Source: Ralstonia wenshanensis
Lineage (GTDB): Bacteria; Pseudomonadota; Gammaproteobacteria; Burkholderiales; Burkholderiaceae
Assembly: GCF_021173085.1 (NCBI RefSeq)
Contig: NZ_CP076412.1
Span: 558,001 to 622,000, forward strand
Direction: 5' to 3'
DNA: 64,000 bases
This document shows, piece by piece, positions 44,642 through 54,016 of this stretch; the stretch's first letter is position 1, and every line of letters starts with the position of its first letter. A model generated the notes under the pieces. It worked only from the letters and a program-made list of their open reading frames with translations, ran no database searches and was not told the origin of the DNA. The position numbers were made by a program, and so were the translations under genes.

Positions 44642-45618
44642 CAGGCTTGCGCAAACATGGCGCGGTAGGCGCTGGGCGATGTGTGATACGTCCGGCTGAA
44701 ATGCTGCCGCAGCGAGACCGCGCTGCCGAATCCCGCCAGTTGCGCAATCGCTTCGACCGGCTGGCGCGTGGTCTCCAGCATGCGCTGCGCATAGGCCAGA
44801 CGCTGCCCCAGCAACCATTGGCCGACGGTGGTGCCCGTCAGCTCACGAAAGCGCCGCGTGAAATTGCGCCGGCTCATGGCCGCGCGCTCGGCCAGCGAAT
44901 CGAGCGAATGTGGCTCCGCGAGGTTAGCCACCGTCCAGTTCAACAGATCCGACAGGCGATCACCGCCGGGCGCGTCGTGCAACGGTTGCTCGATGTACTG
45001 CGCCTGACCGCCCTGCCGGTGCGGCGCCACCACCAGCCGCCGTGCAATGCGGTTGGCCACCTCCGCGCCATGCCAACGGCGGACCAGATGCAGGCAGCAG
45101 TCCAGCCCGGCGGCCGTGCCTGCAGATGTCACCAGACGGCCGTCGGCAGCGTCCAGATACAGCACGTCAGGCACAAGCTTCACGCGCGGGTAGCGCTGCG
45201 AAAACGCATCGGCAGCGCTCCAATGCGTGGTCGCTTCATGGCCGTCGAGCACGCCAGCTTCGGCCAGCACAAACGCGCCCAGGCACAGGCCGACCACCGT
45301 GGCACCGCGCGCGTAGGCGTCGCGCACCGCGTTCACCATGGCCGCCGGGGGGCGCTCTTTCGTGTCGCGCCAGGACGGCACGATCAGCACGTCGGCGCGG
45401 GCAGCGTCTTCGAGCGTGAGATCGGTCTGCACGGCAAACCCGGCCGTGGTGCGCAGGCCGCCCTTTCTGGCGGGTTCGCCGGCACAGATCCGCAGGTTGT
45501 AGGACGGCAGCCCCGCCCAGATGCGGTCTTCAAACACAAGACACGGAACGGACAGGTGAAACGGGCTGATGTCATTGAAGGCGAGAACGGCGATTTCCCG
45601 TGGATGCTGGGGTTTCAT
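44641..45618 (-). CDS. GlxA-type AraC regulator (DJ-1/PfpI plus helix-turn-helix)
   Basis: Protein of 325 aa. Residues 10-200 are a DJ-1/PfpI-like sensor (LIVPSWRD, GLCLGAFVLAEAGVL, with Cys in the usual nucleophile position). Residues 220-325 form the AraC helix-turn-helix pair (LAERAAMSRRNFTRRFRELTG). Start set at MKPQHPRE. It is divergent from the isochorismatase-like gene, which it probably controls, as is common for this pair. Confidence 0.88.
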   Translation of the reverse strand: MKPQHPREIAVLAFNDISPFHLSVPCLVFEDRIWAGLPSYNLRICAGEPARKGGLRTTAGFAVQTDLTLEDAARADVLIVPSWRDTKERPPAAMVNAVRDAYARGATVVGLCLGAFVLAEAGVLDGHEATTHWSAADAFSQRYPRVKLVPDVLYLDAADGRLVTSAGTAAGLDCCLHLVRRWHGAEVANRIARRLVVAPHRQGGQAQYIEQPLHDAPGGDRLSDLLNWTVANLAEPHSLDSLAERAAMSRRNFTRRFRELTGTTVGQWLLGQRLAYAQRMLETTRQPVEAIAQLAGFGSAVSLRQHFSRTYHTSPSAYRAMFAQA

Positions 45619-45752
45619 ACAGGCTCCGCGCTTTGGCCCGATTCTTTCGATAAACGTCTTCCGGGCCACTGTCGGGAAGGATAGCCATCCGCGAAGATGC
45701 TGTCCACGGGCTCACGCAAATGCCCGATCCAACCGACCTTGAGGAGTCAGCC

Positions 45753-46412
45753 ATGACCACGAACCACGCCCCGAAGCGCGCCCTGATCGTCATCGATGTG
45801 CAGAACGAATATTTCACCGGCGGCCTGCCGATCGAGTATCCGGACCCGCAGCAGACGGTGGCTAACGTGGGCGCCGCCATGGATGCCGCACGCGAGGCCG
45901 GCATTCCGGTGATCGTCGTGCAGCAAACGTCGCCCGCCAGTTCGCCGCTGTTCGCCATCGACACCGACGGCTGGCAACTGCACCCGGTGGTGGCATCTCG
46001 CCCGCATGACCACTATCTGCGCAAACTGCTGCCGAGCGCCTATCCGGAGACGGACCTGGCGCAATGGCTGGAAGCGCGCGGCATCGATACGCTTGCCGTG
46101 GTCGGCTACATGACACACAACTGCGATGCGTCGACCATCAACCATGCCCTGCACAACGGCACGGCGGTGGAGTTCCTGCACGATGCATCAGGCGCCGTGC
46201 CGTATCAGAACCAGGCAGGCTTTGCGAGTGCGGAAGAGATCCACCGCGTGTTCAGCGTGGTGCTGCAGTCGCGCTTTGCGGCGGTGATGTCGACCCAGGA
46301 ATGGGTGCACAGCGTGAAGACCGGCGCGGTGCCTGTGCGCGACAACATCTATAAGTCGAATCAGCGGGCGCGGGGGTTGCTCAAGGATGACGTGGCGCAA
46401 CGGGCAGCCTGA
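45753..46412 (+). CDS. Isochorismatase-like cysteine hydrolase
   Basis: Protein of 219 aa. The catalytic set is visible: Asp in LIVIDVQNEY and the nucleophile Cys in VVGYMTHNCDAST, with a lysine presumably between. Members act on isochorismate, nicotinamide, N-carbamoyl amides and similar compounds; the substrate is not readable. GAGGAG precedes the ATG. It faces the GlxA-type regulator across a 134-bp promoter region. Confidence 0.85.
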   Translation: MTTNHAPKRALIVIDVQNEYFTGGLPIEYPDPQQTVANVGAAMDAAREAGIPVIVVQQTSPASSPLFAIDTDGWQLHPVVASRPHDHYLRKLLPSAYPETDLAQWLEARGIDTLAVVGYMTHNCDASTINHALHNGTAVEFLHDASGAVPYQNQAGFASAEEIHRVFSVVLQSRFAAVMSTQEWVHSVKTGAVPVRDNIYKSNQRARGLLKDDVAQRAA

Positions 46413-46416
46413 ACAA

Positions 46417-46956
46417 TCAGCCGGCCACGCCCTCTTCGGCCGGCAGAAACCCGCGAAACGACACTTCCACCTGTTCCACCATCGACGCCGATGTGGCGTC
46501 GCGCAGAGCCGCCAGCAATGCATCGAACGCGCTTTCCACGGAAGCGCGGTCGGTGGCCTGGACCAGGCGCTGGCGGACCGGATGTTCGGCCGAACTGAAT
46601 GTGCGCGCCGCAATGTCCATCAGATACATGCGCGCTGCCGCCAGCGAACGCTTGCGCGCCGGGGCGGCAGAGGCAGCGGGCCTGGGCGTTTCCGGCCGCG
46701 GCACGTCCACTTGAACGAAGAGCGGTTCGCCGGCAGCCTCGGTTGCACGCTGAATGAACCCTGCCTGCATCAGCTCGAACACGGCCTGCGCTTCAAGGCC
46801 AAGCTGGCCGGCACGCACGGCAAGGTCCTCACCGGTGACTTGCCCATCCACCATGATGAGCAACGCGCGGCTTGAACGACCGAGCGCGCCGCTGCGCGTG
46901 GCGATTTCCCGCCGCCCCGCGTCTGTCTTTTCGAATCGTGCAGATAACCCCTGCAT
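46417..46956 (-). CDS. Protein of unknown function with N-terminal winged-helix feel
   Basis: Protein of 179 aa, no recognised family. Residues 25-70 look like a winged helix (SRALLIMVDGQVTGEDLAVR, LGLEAQAVFELMQAG); then a Pro/Ala-rich linker, then a helical domain with three possible helices (RMYLMDIAARTF, VESAFDALLAALRDA). It has no signal peptide. Likely cytoplasmic, possibly regulatory. It converges on the isochorismatase gene. Confidence 0.55.
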   Translation of the reverse strand: MQGLSARFEKTDAGRREIATRSGALGRSSRALLIMVDGQVTGEDLAVRAGQLGLEAQAVFELMQAGFIQRATEAAGEPLFVQVDVPRPETPRPAASAAPARKRSLAAARMYLMDIAARTFSSAEHPVRQRLVQATDRASVESAFDALLAALRDATSASMVEQVEVSFRGFLPAEEGVAG

Positions 46957-47211
46957 GGCAGCCCCCTATCCTCCCCCGAAGATCGGCCCAACATAGGGCG
47001 GGTTGTTTGCAGAATCGTGAAACCGGGGCGGCTTTCCCTCGGCGGCAAACGGCAAACGCTTGCACTCAGATGGATGTCGGCAAATCCAGACACCCTCCCC
47101 CGAAGTGGGGCTGACAACGCGCACGCATCATTGATATGGCACGCACGAGCGTGGCCCGACACTGCTTCGGGAGCCCGCTCTTGCCTGCATCCGCTTCCAC
47201 CTCTACCATGC

Positions 47212-47229
47212 GTTGTTATCGGTAACAAC
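47212..47229. promoter_or_regulatory. LacI-type operator upstream of xylD
   Basis: GTTGTTA-TCGG-TAACAAC has perfect seven-base arms around a CG centre, the form usual for LacI-family operators. It lies 80 bp before the xylD start; the LacI-type protein encoded at 49124-50140 is the natural candidate. Confidence 0.55.
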
Positions 47230-47308
47230 ATTGACGCGCAAACCGTCGATAACCACCACGCCGATTCCCCGCAGAGGGAACCCTGCTCCACATAACAACC
47301 GAGACACC

Positions 47309-49093
47309 ATGCCCGCCCAACCTCCACGCAGACTGCGCAGCCAGCTTTGGTTCGATGACCCGAACCACGCAGACATGACTGCCCTCTATGTCGAACGCTT
47401 CATGAACTACGGCCTGACGCGCGAAGAGCTGCAGTCGGGCCGGCCGATCATCGGCATTGCACAAACGGGTAGCGACCTCGCGCCGTGCAACCGGCACCAC
47501 CTGGAACTGGCGCAGCGTGTGAAGGCCGGCATACGCGACGCGGGCGGCATCCCGATGGAATTTCCCGTTCACCCGCTGGCCGAGCAGAGCCGCCGCCCAA
47601 CTGCCGCGCTCGACCGCAATCTCGCGTATCTCGGTCTGGTCGAGATCCTGCACGGCTTCCCGCTCGACGGCGTTGTGCTGACCACCGGTTGCGACAAGAC
47701 CACGCCCGCGTGCCTGATGGCCGCCGCCACGGTCGACCTGCCAGCCATCGTCTTGTCCGGCGGGCCGATGCTGGATGGCTGGCACGAGGGCAAGCGGGTC
47801 GGTTCCGGCACCGTCATCTGGCATGCGCGCAACCGACTGGCTGCCGGCGACATCGACTACGAAGGCTTCATGGAGCTGACCACCGCGTCGTCGCCATCAA
47901 TCGGCCACTGCAACACGATGGGCACCGCGCTGTCGATGAACAGCCTGGCCGAAGCGCTGGGCATGTCGCTGCCCGGGTGCGCCAGCATTCCGGCGGCGTA
48001 TCGGGAGCGTGGGCAGATGGCCTATACCACCGGCAAGCGCATCGTCGAGCTGGTGCATGAGGACATCCGCCCCTCGAAGATCATGACGCGCGCGGCGTTT
48101 GAAAACGCCATCATGGTGGCCTCTGCGCTTGGCGCGTCGACCAACTGCCCGCCTCACCTCATCGCCATTGCGCGCCACATGGGCCTGGAACTGAGCCTCG
48201 AAGACTGGCAGCGCCACGGAGAATCGGTGCCGCTTCTGGTGAACTGCATGCCGGCAGGCGAATACCTGGGTGAGAGCTTCCACCGCTCGGGCGGCGTGCC
48301 CGCCGTGTTGCGCCAGCTGGACGCGGGCGGATTGCTGCGGCGCGATTGCGCCACCGTGTCTGGCCGTACGATCGGCGCGATTGCCGATGCCGCCCCCGAC
48401 GCCGACCGCGATGTGATTTTTCCTGTGGACGCGCCGCTCAAGCATCGCGCCGGCTTCATCGTGCTGTCGGGCAATTTCTTTGACAGCGCCATCATGAAGA
48501 TGTCGGTGGTGGGCGAGGCGTTCCGGCAGACGTATCTGAGCGAACCGGGCGCGGAAAATGTTTTCGAGACGCGCGCGATCGTCTTCGATGGCCCAGAGGA
48601 CTATCACGCCCGCATCAACGATCCGGCGCTCGAGATTGACGAGCGCTGCATCCTCGTCATTCGAGGCTGCGGAACGGTCGGCTATCCGGGCAGTGCGGAG
48701 GTCGTCAACATGGCGCCGCCGGCGGCGCTCGTTAAGCAAGGGATCGAATCGCTGCCGTGCATGGGCGATGGCCGGCAGAGCGGCACCTCGGCAAGCCCAT
48801 CCATTTTGAACATGTCGCCGGAGGCGGCCGCGGGTGGGGGCCTGGCGCTGCTGCGCACGGGCGATCGCATCCGCGTGGACCTCAACGCGCGCAAGGTCGA
48901 TGTACTGGTCGACGCGGAAGAGCTTGAGCGCCGCCGTGAAACCGCAACGTTCAGCGTGCCGCAGTCGCAAACGCCTTGGCAGGAACTCTATCGGCAATTC
49001 GTCGGGCAGCTTTCGACGGGCGGATGCCTGGAGCCGGCAACGCTGTATCTGAACGTCATCGAGACGCGCGGCAACCCACGGCACTCGCATTGA
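47309..49093 (+). CDS. xylD: D-xylonate dehydratase (IlvD/Edd family)
   Basis: Protein of 594 aa that would dehydrate D-xylonate to 2-keto-3-deoxy-D-xylonate. IlvD/Edd landmarks and iron-sulfur cysteines are present: VLTTGCDKTTPACLMAA, GHCNTMGTALSMNSLAE and SLPCMGDGRQSG. It follows Caulobacter XylD almost throughout as I recall it (591 aa, same opening WFDxPxHxDMTALYxERFMNYG). Closely related L-arabonate dehydratases are hard to separate, but the neighbouring xylB/xylX-like genes favour xylonate. Confidence 0.85.
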   Translation: MPAQPPRRLRSQLWFDDPNHADMTALYVERFMNYGLTREELQSGRPIIGIAQTGSDLAPCNRHHLELAQRVKAGIRDAGGIPMEFPVHPLAEQSRRPTAALDRNLAYLGLVEILHGFPLDGVVLTTGCDKTTPACLMAAATVDLPAIVLSGGPMLDGWHEGKRVGSGTVIWHARNRLAAGDIDYEGFMELTTASSPSIGHCNTMGTALSMNSLAEALGMSLPGCASIPAAYRERGQMAYTTGKRIVELVHEDIRPSKIMTRAAFENAIMVASALGASTNCPPHLIAIARHMGLELSLEDWQRHGESVPLLVNCMPAGEYLGESFHRSGGVPAVLRQLDAGGLLRRDCATVSGRTIGAIADAAPDADRDVIFPVDAPLKHRAGFIVLSGNFFDSAIMKMSVVGEAFRQTYLSEPGAENVFETRAIVFDGPEDYHARINDPALEIDERCILVIRGCGTVGYPGSAEVVNMAPPAALVKQGIESLPCMGDGRQSGTSASPSILNMSPEAAAGGGLALLRTGDRIRVDLNARKVDVLVDAEELERRRETATFSVPQSQTPWQELYRQFVGQLSTGGCLEPATLYLNVIETRGNPRHSH

Positions 49094-49103
49094 GGCAGGA
49101 AGC

Positions 49104-49125
49104 AGCCGGCGGCGTGCTGCCGGCT
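49104..49125. repeat. Hairpin between xylD and the LacI gene
   Basis: AGCCGGC, eight bases, GCCGGCT lies between the convergent stops. No T run, so it may pause or protect both transcripts instead of ending them cleanly. Confidence 0.35.
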
Positions 49126-50140
49126 ACGCGCTCTCGCGCTCGACCACGCTGAAGTCGATGCGCGAGAGTTTGCGCGTGGCCGTAGCCTCGCCAACGCCCA
49201 GCGCGTCGAGCAAGACCCCGCCCGTGCGCAGGCCGATGCCATAGGCATCGACGGAGATCGTCGTGATGGTCGGGTGGCAGCACCACGCCACTTCAAAATT
49301 GCCGAAGCCCGCAACAGCGATGTCGCCGGGCACGGACAGGCCACGGCGGTGGCATTCCATGATGGCGCCGAATGCGGACATGTCGCTCACGCACATCACG
49401 GCATCGGTATCCGGCCAGGCTTCCAGCAACGCGGCCATGGCAGGCCCGCCGTGGCTCATGGTGATGGGCGATTCGCCCAGGCGGATCACGCGCGGCTCGC
49501 CAAGGGCGAGCGCCTTGATTCCGCTTAGGTATCCACGCATGCGGTCGGTGCCGCGCCGGTCCAGTTCGCTTGCGCCGCACAGGAAGCCGATTCGCCGGTA
49601 ACCCCGCCTGTGCAGGTGATGCACCATCGCAAGCGACGCCTTGGCGTTCGAGAACCCAACCGCCATGTCGATCGGGCGGTCGGGCAGATCCCACATCTCG
49701 ACAATCGGGATGCCGGCGCGCTCCAGCAGCGCGCGCGTGCCGGCGCTGTGGTGGCGCCCTGTCAATGCGATAGCACGCGGCTGATGGCGCAGCAGCGACT
49801 TCACCAGCGCCTCTTCCTGGTCGAGGTGGTAGTCGGTATCACCCAGCAGCAATTGCAGGCCATGCGGCGCAAGCGCATCCGTCAAGCCGCGCACGGTGTC
49901 GGCAAAGTTGGAACTGGCCAGCGAGGGCACCAAGGCGGCGACAAACTCCGATCGTCCGCTGGACAGCATCCCGGCGGCGGCCGTTGCAACGTAGCCGAGT
50001 GCGTCGATGGCCTGTTGCACGCGTGCACGGGTCTCGGGCGACACGCTGCCGCCTGCCAGCACCCGCGACACCGTCATCTTCGAGACGCCGGCAACGCGCG
50101 CAACATCGGCCATGCGAGGAGGAGTGGTGCCGGTGGTCAT
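49124..50140 (-). CDS. LacI-family transcriptional regulator
   Basis: Protein of 338 aa. The N-terminal helix-turn-helix is clear (MADVARVAGVSKMTVSRVLAG), followed by the hinge and a periplasmic-binding-like ligand domain (FVAALVPSLASSNFADTVRG). It is convergent with xylD and probably represses the xyl genes; the palindrome at 47212 fits a LacI site. The inducer might be xylonate or xylose. Confidence 0.9.
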   Translation of the reverse strand: MTTGTTPPRMADVARVAGVSKMTVSRVLAGGSVSPETRARVQQAIDALGYVATAAAGMLSSGRSEFVAALVPSLASSNFADTVRGLTDALAPHGLQLLLGDTDYHLDQEEALVKSLLRHQPRAIALTGRHHSAGTRALLERAGIPIVEMWDLPDRPIDMAVGFSNAKASLAMVHHLHRRGYRRIGFLCGASELDRRGTDRMRGYLSGIKALALGEPRVIRLGESPITMSHGGPAMAALLEAWPDTDAVMCVSDMSAFGAIMECHRRGLSVPGDIAVAGFGNFEVAWCCHPTITTISVDAYGIGLRTGGVLLDALGVGEATATRKLSRIDFSVVERESA

Positions 50141-50226
50141 GAGAAACGCCTACGCGCCAAGGGAAAAGAGGAAAGAAAAAAGAGGAGTGGCGATCATAGC
50201 GGAACCGCCCACAAAGCAGCCCGTCG

Positions 50227-50982
50227 CTACGCCTGCGCGAGCGCGCGGCCGATGCGGTCGGCCATGCCTGCAACGCCGACGACAAGGCGCTTCTCCCTGC
50301 GGGCGTCCAGCCGGCTGACGGGCACGCTGGAACTCACCGCAACGCGCTTGCCCAGCGGCGTGACCCCGACGAACGCCGCAAAGCAGGCGAGCCCCGCCAC
50401 CACCTCCTCGCGCTCCGTCGCCAGACCCCGCGCGCGAATGCTCTCAAGCTCATGGAGCAGATCGGCACGGCGCGTGGTGGTGCGCTCGGTCATGGCGGCA
50501 AGACGGGCCGGCAGGAGCGCACACACCGCTTCGTCATCAAGGCTCGCAAGCAGCGCCTTGCCCAGCGCGCAGCAATGGGCCGGCAAGCGCAGGCCGACAT
50601 CCGATACCAGGCGAACCGGCCGCGGTGCATCCTCCCGCGCGATATAGACGACCTCCGTGCCGTCGAGCACGGCAAGCTGCACCACTTCGTTGTGTGCGGA
50701 CACGAAGGCGGCGGATTCGCGCCGGAACGCTGCCAACAAGCTGTCGTGGCGGAAATAGGCGTTGCCCAGCTCAAACAACGTCAAGCCGATCAGGTAGCCG
50801 TCGGCACGCTTTTCGATCCAGCGGCGCTTCTCCAGCGACTCCAGCAGCAGGTACAACGTGCTTCTGGACATGCCCGTCGCTTGCGCCAATGCGGCCGGTC
50901 GCACGGGTGACGTCGCCGCGCAGAGTATTTCCAGCACGTCATGAATACGCTTGAGTGCTGGCACCTCGTAGTCTGTCTTCAC
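50227..50982 (-). CDS. IclR-family transcriptional regulator
   Basis: Protein of 251 aa with the N-terminal winged helix (AALAQATGMSRSTLYLLLESL) and the IclR effector domain (RLPAHCCALGKALLASLDDEAV). GTG start at 50982. Divergent from xylX; the 143-bp intergenic space holds GTCCAA/TTGGAC repeats that are good candidates for its operators. Confidence 0.88.
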   Translation of the reverse strand: MKTDYEVPALKRIHDVLEILCAATSPVRPAALAQATGMSRSTLYLLLESLEKRRWIEKRADGYLIGLTLFELGNAYFRHDSLLAAFRRESAAFVSAHNEVVQLAVLDGTEVVYIAREDAPRPVRLVSDVGLRLPAHCCALGKALLASLDDEAVCALLPARLAAMTERTTTRRADLLHELESIRARGLATEREEVVAGLACFAAFVGVTPLGKRVAVSSSVPVSRLDARREKRLVVGVAGMADRIGRALAQA

Positions 50983-51014
50983 TGGAAACCTACCCGGCTC
51001 ATTGATTGCCTATT

Positions 51015-51106
51015 GTCCAATAGGTTGGAAATTACGTCACCGTGTTGGACACCCTGCATCGCCATCTCTACGATCACGCGGGTTCCCTGACAACAAGGGT
51101 GTCCAA
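51015..51106. promoter_or_regulatory. Repeated GTCCAA/TTGGAC operator motifs
   Basis: Between the IclR and xylX starts: GTCCAATAGGTTGGAA (51015-51030) and a pair TTGGACACCCT (51045-51055) and AGGGTGTCCAA (51096-51106), the last two perfect 11-base inverted repeats. IclR proteins bind such short palindromes, so one regulator may control both genes. Confidence 0.5.
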
Positions 51107-51125
51107 TTGACGGAGCGCAGCGCAC

Positions 51126-52310
51126 ATGACCGACATCGCCAACTACTTGCCGCACGATCTGGAGCAGTCAGCGCTCGTCGGTCGGATCTGGCGCACGACC
51201 GCCAACGGCGAGGGGCCGTCTGTCGTGGTGGTACGCAACGGTGTCGTCTTCGACATCACGGAAGCCGTGCCAACCGTGGCGGACCTGTTCGAGCATCCTG
51301 ACGCACTGGCCGTTGCCCGGCAGGCGCAGGGCGAAAACCTGGGCCGCGTCGAGGCGCTTGTCGAACGCTCCATGTCTGCCGATCGCGCGGGCACCTTGCC
51401 AACCCTGCTTGCGCCGAACGACCTCCAGGCCATCAAGGCCTGCGGCGTGACGTTTGCCGTCAGCCTGATCGAGCGTGTGATCGAAGAACAGGCGGGCGGC
51501 GACCCAGCCAAGGCCCGCGACGTGCGCGAATCCATCGTCGGCGTGGTGGGCTCCGATCTCTCGAAGATCAAGCCCGGCTCCGATGCGGCCATGCGGCTCA
51601 AGGACGAACTGCAGCGCCGGGGCGCGTGGTCGCAATACATGGAAGTCGGCATCGGGCCCGATGCGGAAGTGTTCTCCAAATCGCAGCCGATGTCAGCAGT
51701 CGGGTTCGGGTCCGATGTGGGCCTGCATCCGGCCTCACGCTGGAACAACCCGGAGCCGGAGATCGTGCTGGCAGTCAGCAGCACGGGGCATGTCGTGGGG
51801 GCGGCGCTCGGCAACGACGTCAACCTGCGCGACATCGAAGGGCGCTCCGCTTTGCTGCTGGGCAAATGCAAGGACAACAACGGTTCCTGCGCCATCGGGC
51901 CGTTCGTGCGCCTGTTTGACGAGCACTTCACCGTCGACACGATTCGCGCCACGCAGGTCTCGCTGCGCGTTGAGGGCACCGACGACGGCTTTGTGCTCGA
52001 CGGCGTGAGCCACATGAGCGAGATCAGCCGTGACCCGCTCGACCTCGTCGCCCAGACCTGTGGGCCGCACCATCAGTATCCGGACGGCTTCATGCTGTTT
52101 CTCGGCACGATGTTCTCGCCGATCAAGGACCGTGACGCGCCGGGTGCCGGCTTTACGCACCACCTCGGCGACCGCGTGACGATCAGCGCGCCGCCCCTCG
52201 GCGCGCTGGTCAACACGGTGCGCCTGTCGACGGAGATCGCACCGTGGACGTTCGGTGTGCGCGCCCTTTATCGCAACCTGGCCGCACGAGGTCTCATCCG
52301 TCAGGCCTGA
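51126..52310 (+). CDS. xylX: 2-keto-3-deoxy-D-xylonate dehydratase (XylX, FAH fold)
   Basis: Protein of 394 aa of the fumarylacetoacetase superfamily. It would convert 2-keto-3-deoxy-xylonate to alpha-ketoglutarate semialdehyde in the Weimberg path. Landmarks: GVTFAVSLIERVIEEQAGG, PEPEIVLAVSSTGHVVGAAL with the acidic metal ligands E and E, NDVNLRDIEGRSALLLGKC. Length and pattern follow Caulobacter XylX. It overlaps the lactonase gene tail-to-tail by 10 bp. Confidence 0.85.
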   Translation: MTDIANYLPHDLEQSALVGRIWRTTANGEGPSVVVVRNGVVFDITEAVPTVADLFEHPDALAVARQAQGENLGRVEALVERSMSADRAGTLPTLLAPNDLQAIKACGVTFAVSLIERVIEEQAGGDPAKARDVRESIVGVVGSDLSKIKPGSDAAMRLKDELQRRGAWSQYMEVGIGPDAEVFSKSQPMSAVGFGSDVGLHPASRWNNPEPEIVLAVSSTGHVVGAALGNDVNLRDIEGRSALLLGKCKDNNGSCAIGPFVRLFDEHFTVDTIRATQVSLRVEGTDDGFVLDGVSHMSEISRDPLDLVAQTCGPHHQYPDGFMLFLGTMFSPIKDRDAPGAGFTHHLGDRVTISAPPLGALVNTVRLSTEIAPWTFGVRALYRNLAARGLIRQA

Positions 52311-53206
52311 TCGGTCTTCGCTGCGGAAAAGTCCACGGCACATTCCGTGGACGGGAGCCCCTTGACCGGCGCACGAAACGCAAACAATCCGCCGGCAAGC
52401 GGCTCCTTCTGCAACGCCTCGTCCGTCAGGCCCTTTCGGGCGGTGGTTGCATAGACGGTCTGCAAATCATCGCCACCAAATGCGAGCTTGGTGATGTTGG
52501 AACACGGAAACTCGACGCGCCCGATGCATCGGCCGTCGGGTGAGAACCGCTCGATCCGGCCTCCGCCAAACAGCGCGACCCACACGCACCCTTCTTCATC
52601 GACGGCCATGCCGTCTGGGTAGCCGGTGCCCTCGATTGAGGTAAAGACGCGCTTGCGCCCCAGGGTGCCGTCGTCGTCAAGGTCAAAGGCATAGAGCGCG
52701 CGCTGCAAGGTGTCTGTGTGATACAGCGTGCGGCCGTCGGGGCTCGCGGCCGGGCCATTCGTGATGACGTAGCCCGAATCGCGCACGCTCAACCGGCCAT
52801 CCCGACCGACGCGGTAGAGCTGCCCGCTCGGCTCGTGCTCTGCATCGTCCATCGAGCCAAACCACAGCGCCCCGGTGCGGTCGACATAGCCGTCGTTCAG
52901 GCGGTTTCCCGGCCGATCGGTTTCGACGGGCAGCATGCGGCTGAAGGTACCGCTTGCGAAATCGAACCGGTAGAGACCACCCTGCACGCCGCAGACCAAG
53001 CTGCCTTCAACGCTGGGCAGCGCAAAGCCGATCTGGCCGGGCGCGACCCAGCTGCGGCGCACATCGGTATCCGGGTCATAGCGGTAGAGTCGCCTGCCTT
53101 TGATATCTACAAAGACCACGCAGCGCGACGCGGCATGCCACACCGCGCCTTCCCCAAGCGTTGCGTCAACGCGCCAGACGCATTCCGGAACGATGGACGC
53201 CATCAT
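52301..53206 (-). CDS. xylC: SMP-30/gluconolactonase-like sugar lactonase
   Basis: Protein of 301 aa, six-bladed propeller of the SMP-30/gluconolactonase family (LGEGAVWHAASRCVVFVDI, NDGYVDRTGALWFGSMD, PDGMAVDEEGCVWVALFGG with the metal-binding residues). It would open xylonolactone to xylonate, the step after xylose dehydrogenase. The start overlaps the xylB stop (ATGA). Two adjacent ATG codons are possible. Confidence 0.82.
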   Translation of the reverse strand: MMASIVPECVWRVDATLGEGAVWHAASRCVVFVDIKGRRLYRYDPDTDVRRSWVAPGQIGFALPSVEGSLVCGVQGGLYRFDFASGTFSRMLPVETDRPGNRLNDGYVDRTGALWFGSMDDAEHEPSGQLYRVGRDGRLSVRDSGYVITNGPAASPDGRTLYHTDTLQRALYAFDLDDDGTLGRKRVFTSIEGTGYPDGMAVDEEGCVWVALFGGGRIERFSPDGRCIGRVEFPCSNITKLAFGGDDLQTVYATTARKGLTDEALQKEPLAGGLFAFRAPVKGLPSTECAVDFSAAKTDQA

Positions 53207-53970
53207 CCGCCGTACCACCCGGCATCGACAAAGTACTCGCGCGCCGTGCAGCGCGCGGCATCGTCTGACGCAAGAAACAGCGCCATGCGCGCCACGTGTT
53301 CCGGCTCGACACGCTCATGCAGGCACTGCTCGGCCAGCAGCTTGGCTTCGCTTTCGGGCGATTGCCAGAGCGCCATCTGCCGCGGCGTGCGTACCGCGCC
53401 GGGCACGATGCAATTGACGCGAATGCCATATCCGCCAAGATCACGCGCCAGACCGCGCGTCAGGCCCTCAATGCCGGCCTTGGCCGTCATGTAGATGGCG
53501 AGGTCCGGCTGGGCAAGGTGCCACGAGATGGACCCGAGGTTCAGGATCACGCCGCGCCCCTGCTTCTTCATGCTGGGCAGCACGGCTTGCGCGCAGAAGA
53601 ACTGATGGCGCAGGTTGACCTCGATGCGGTTGTCCCAATAGGCCGGCGTTACGGTTGCGATCTGATGACGGTCATCGTTCGCGGCGTTGTTGATCAGGAC
53701 GTCGATGGGGCCGGCTTCGGCTTCAATGTCTGAGAACGTGGTGTTCAGCGCGTCAATATCGCGCAGATCGCAGTAGCGGAATACCGGCGGATGCACGCAC
53801 TCACCCAGCGACGCAGCCAGCGCTTCTGAGTCCGCACGCGCAATATCCAGAAACGTGACACGCGCGCCCTGTTTCGCGAAGCCTTCAACGATGGCGGCGC
53901 CAATGCCGCTACCGCCGCCGGTAATCACAACATTCTTGTTAACAAGGCTCGGATAAATTGCATAAGACAT
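53203..53970 (-). CDS. xylB: D-xylose 1-dehydrogenase (SDR)
   Basis: Protein of 255 aa, short-chain dehydrogenase. NAD site GGGSGIG near the N-terminus, NNAAND, then the catalytic SISWHL with YMTAK (Ser, Tyr, Lys). It resembles Caulobacter XylB along most of its length (MSxAIYPSL start, NDDRHxxAxVTxAYWD, SISWHL). Product: D-xylonolactone. First enzyme of the pathway; a cousin could act on L-arabinose or galactose. Confidence 0.85.
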   Translation of the reverse strand: MSYAIYPSLVNKNVVITGGGSGIGAAIVEGFAKQGARVTFLDIARADSEALAASLGECVHPPVFRYCDLRDIDALNTTFSDIEAEAGPIDVLINNAANDDRHQIATVTPAYWDNRIEVNLRHQFFCAQAVLPSMKKQGRGVILNLGSISWHLAQPDLAIYMTAKAGIEGLTRGLARDLGGYGIRVNCIVPGAVRTPRQMALWQSPESEAKLLAEQCLHERVEPEHVARMALFLASDDAARCTAREYFVDAGWYGG

Positions 53971-54016
53971 AGGAGATTCCAGTTACAGCAAAAGGGATAA
54001 AGCCCGAAACGCAAAC

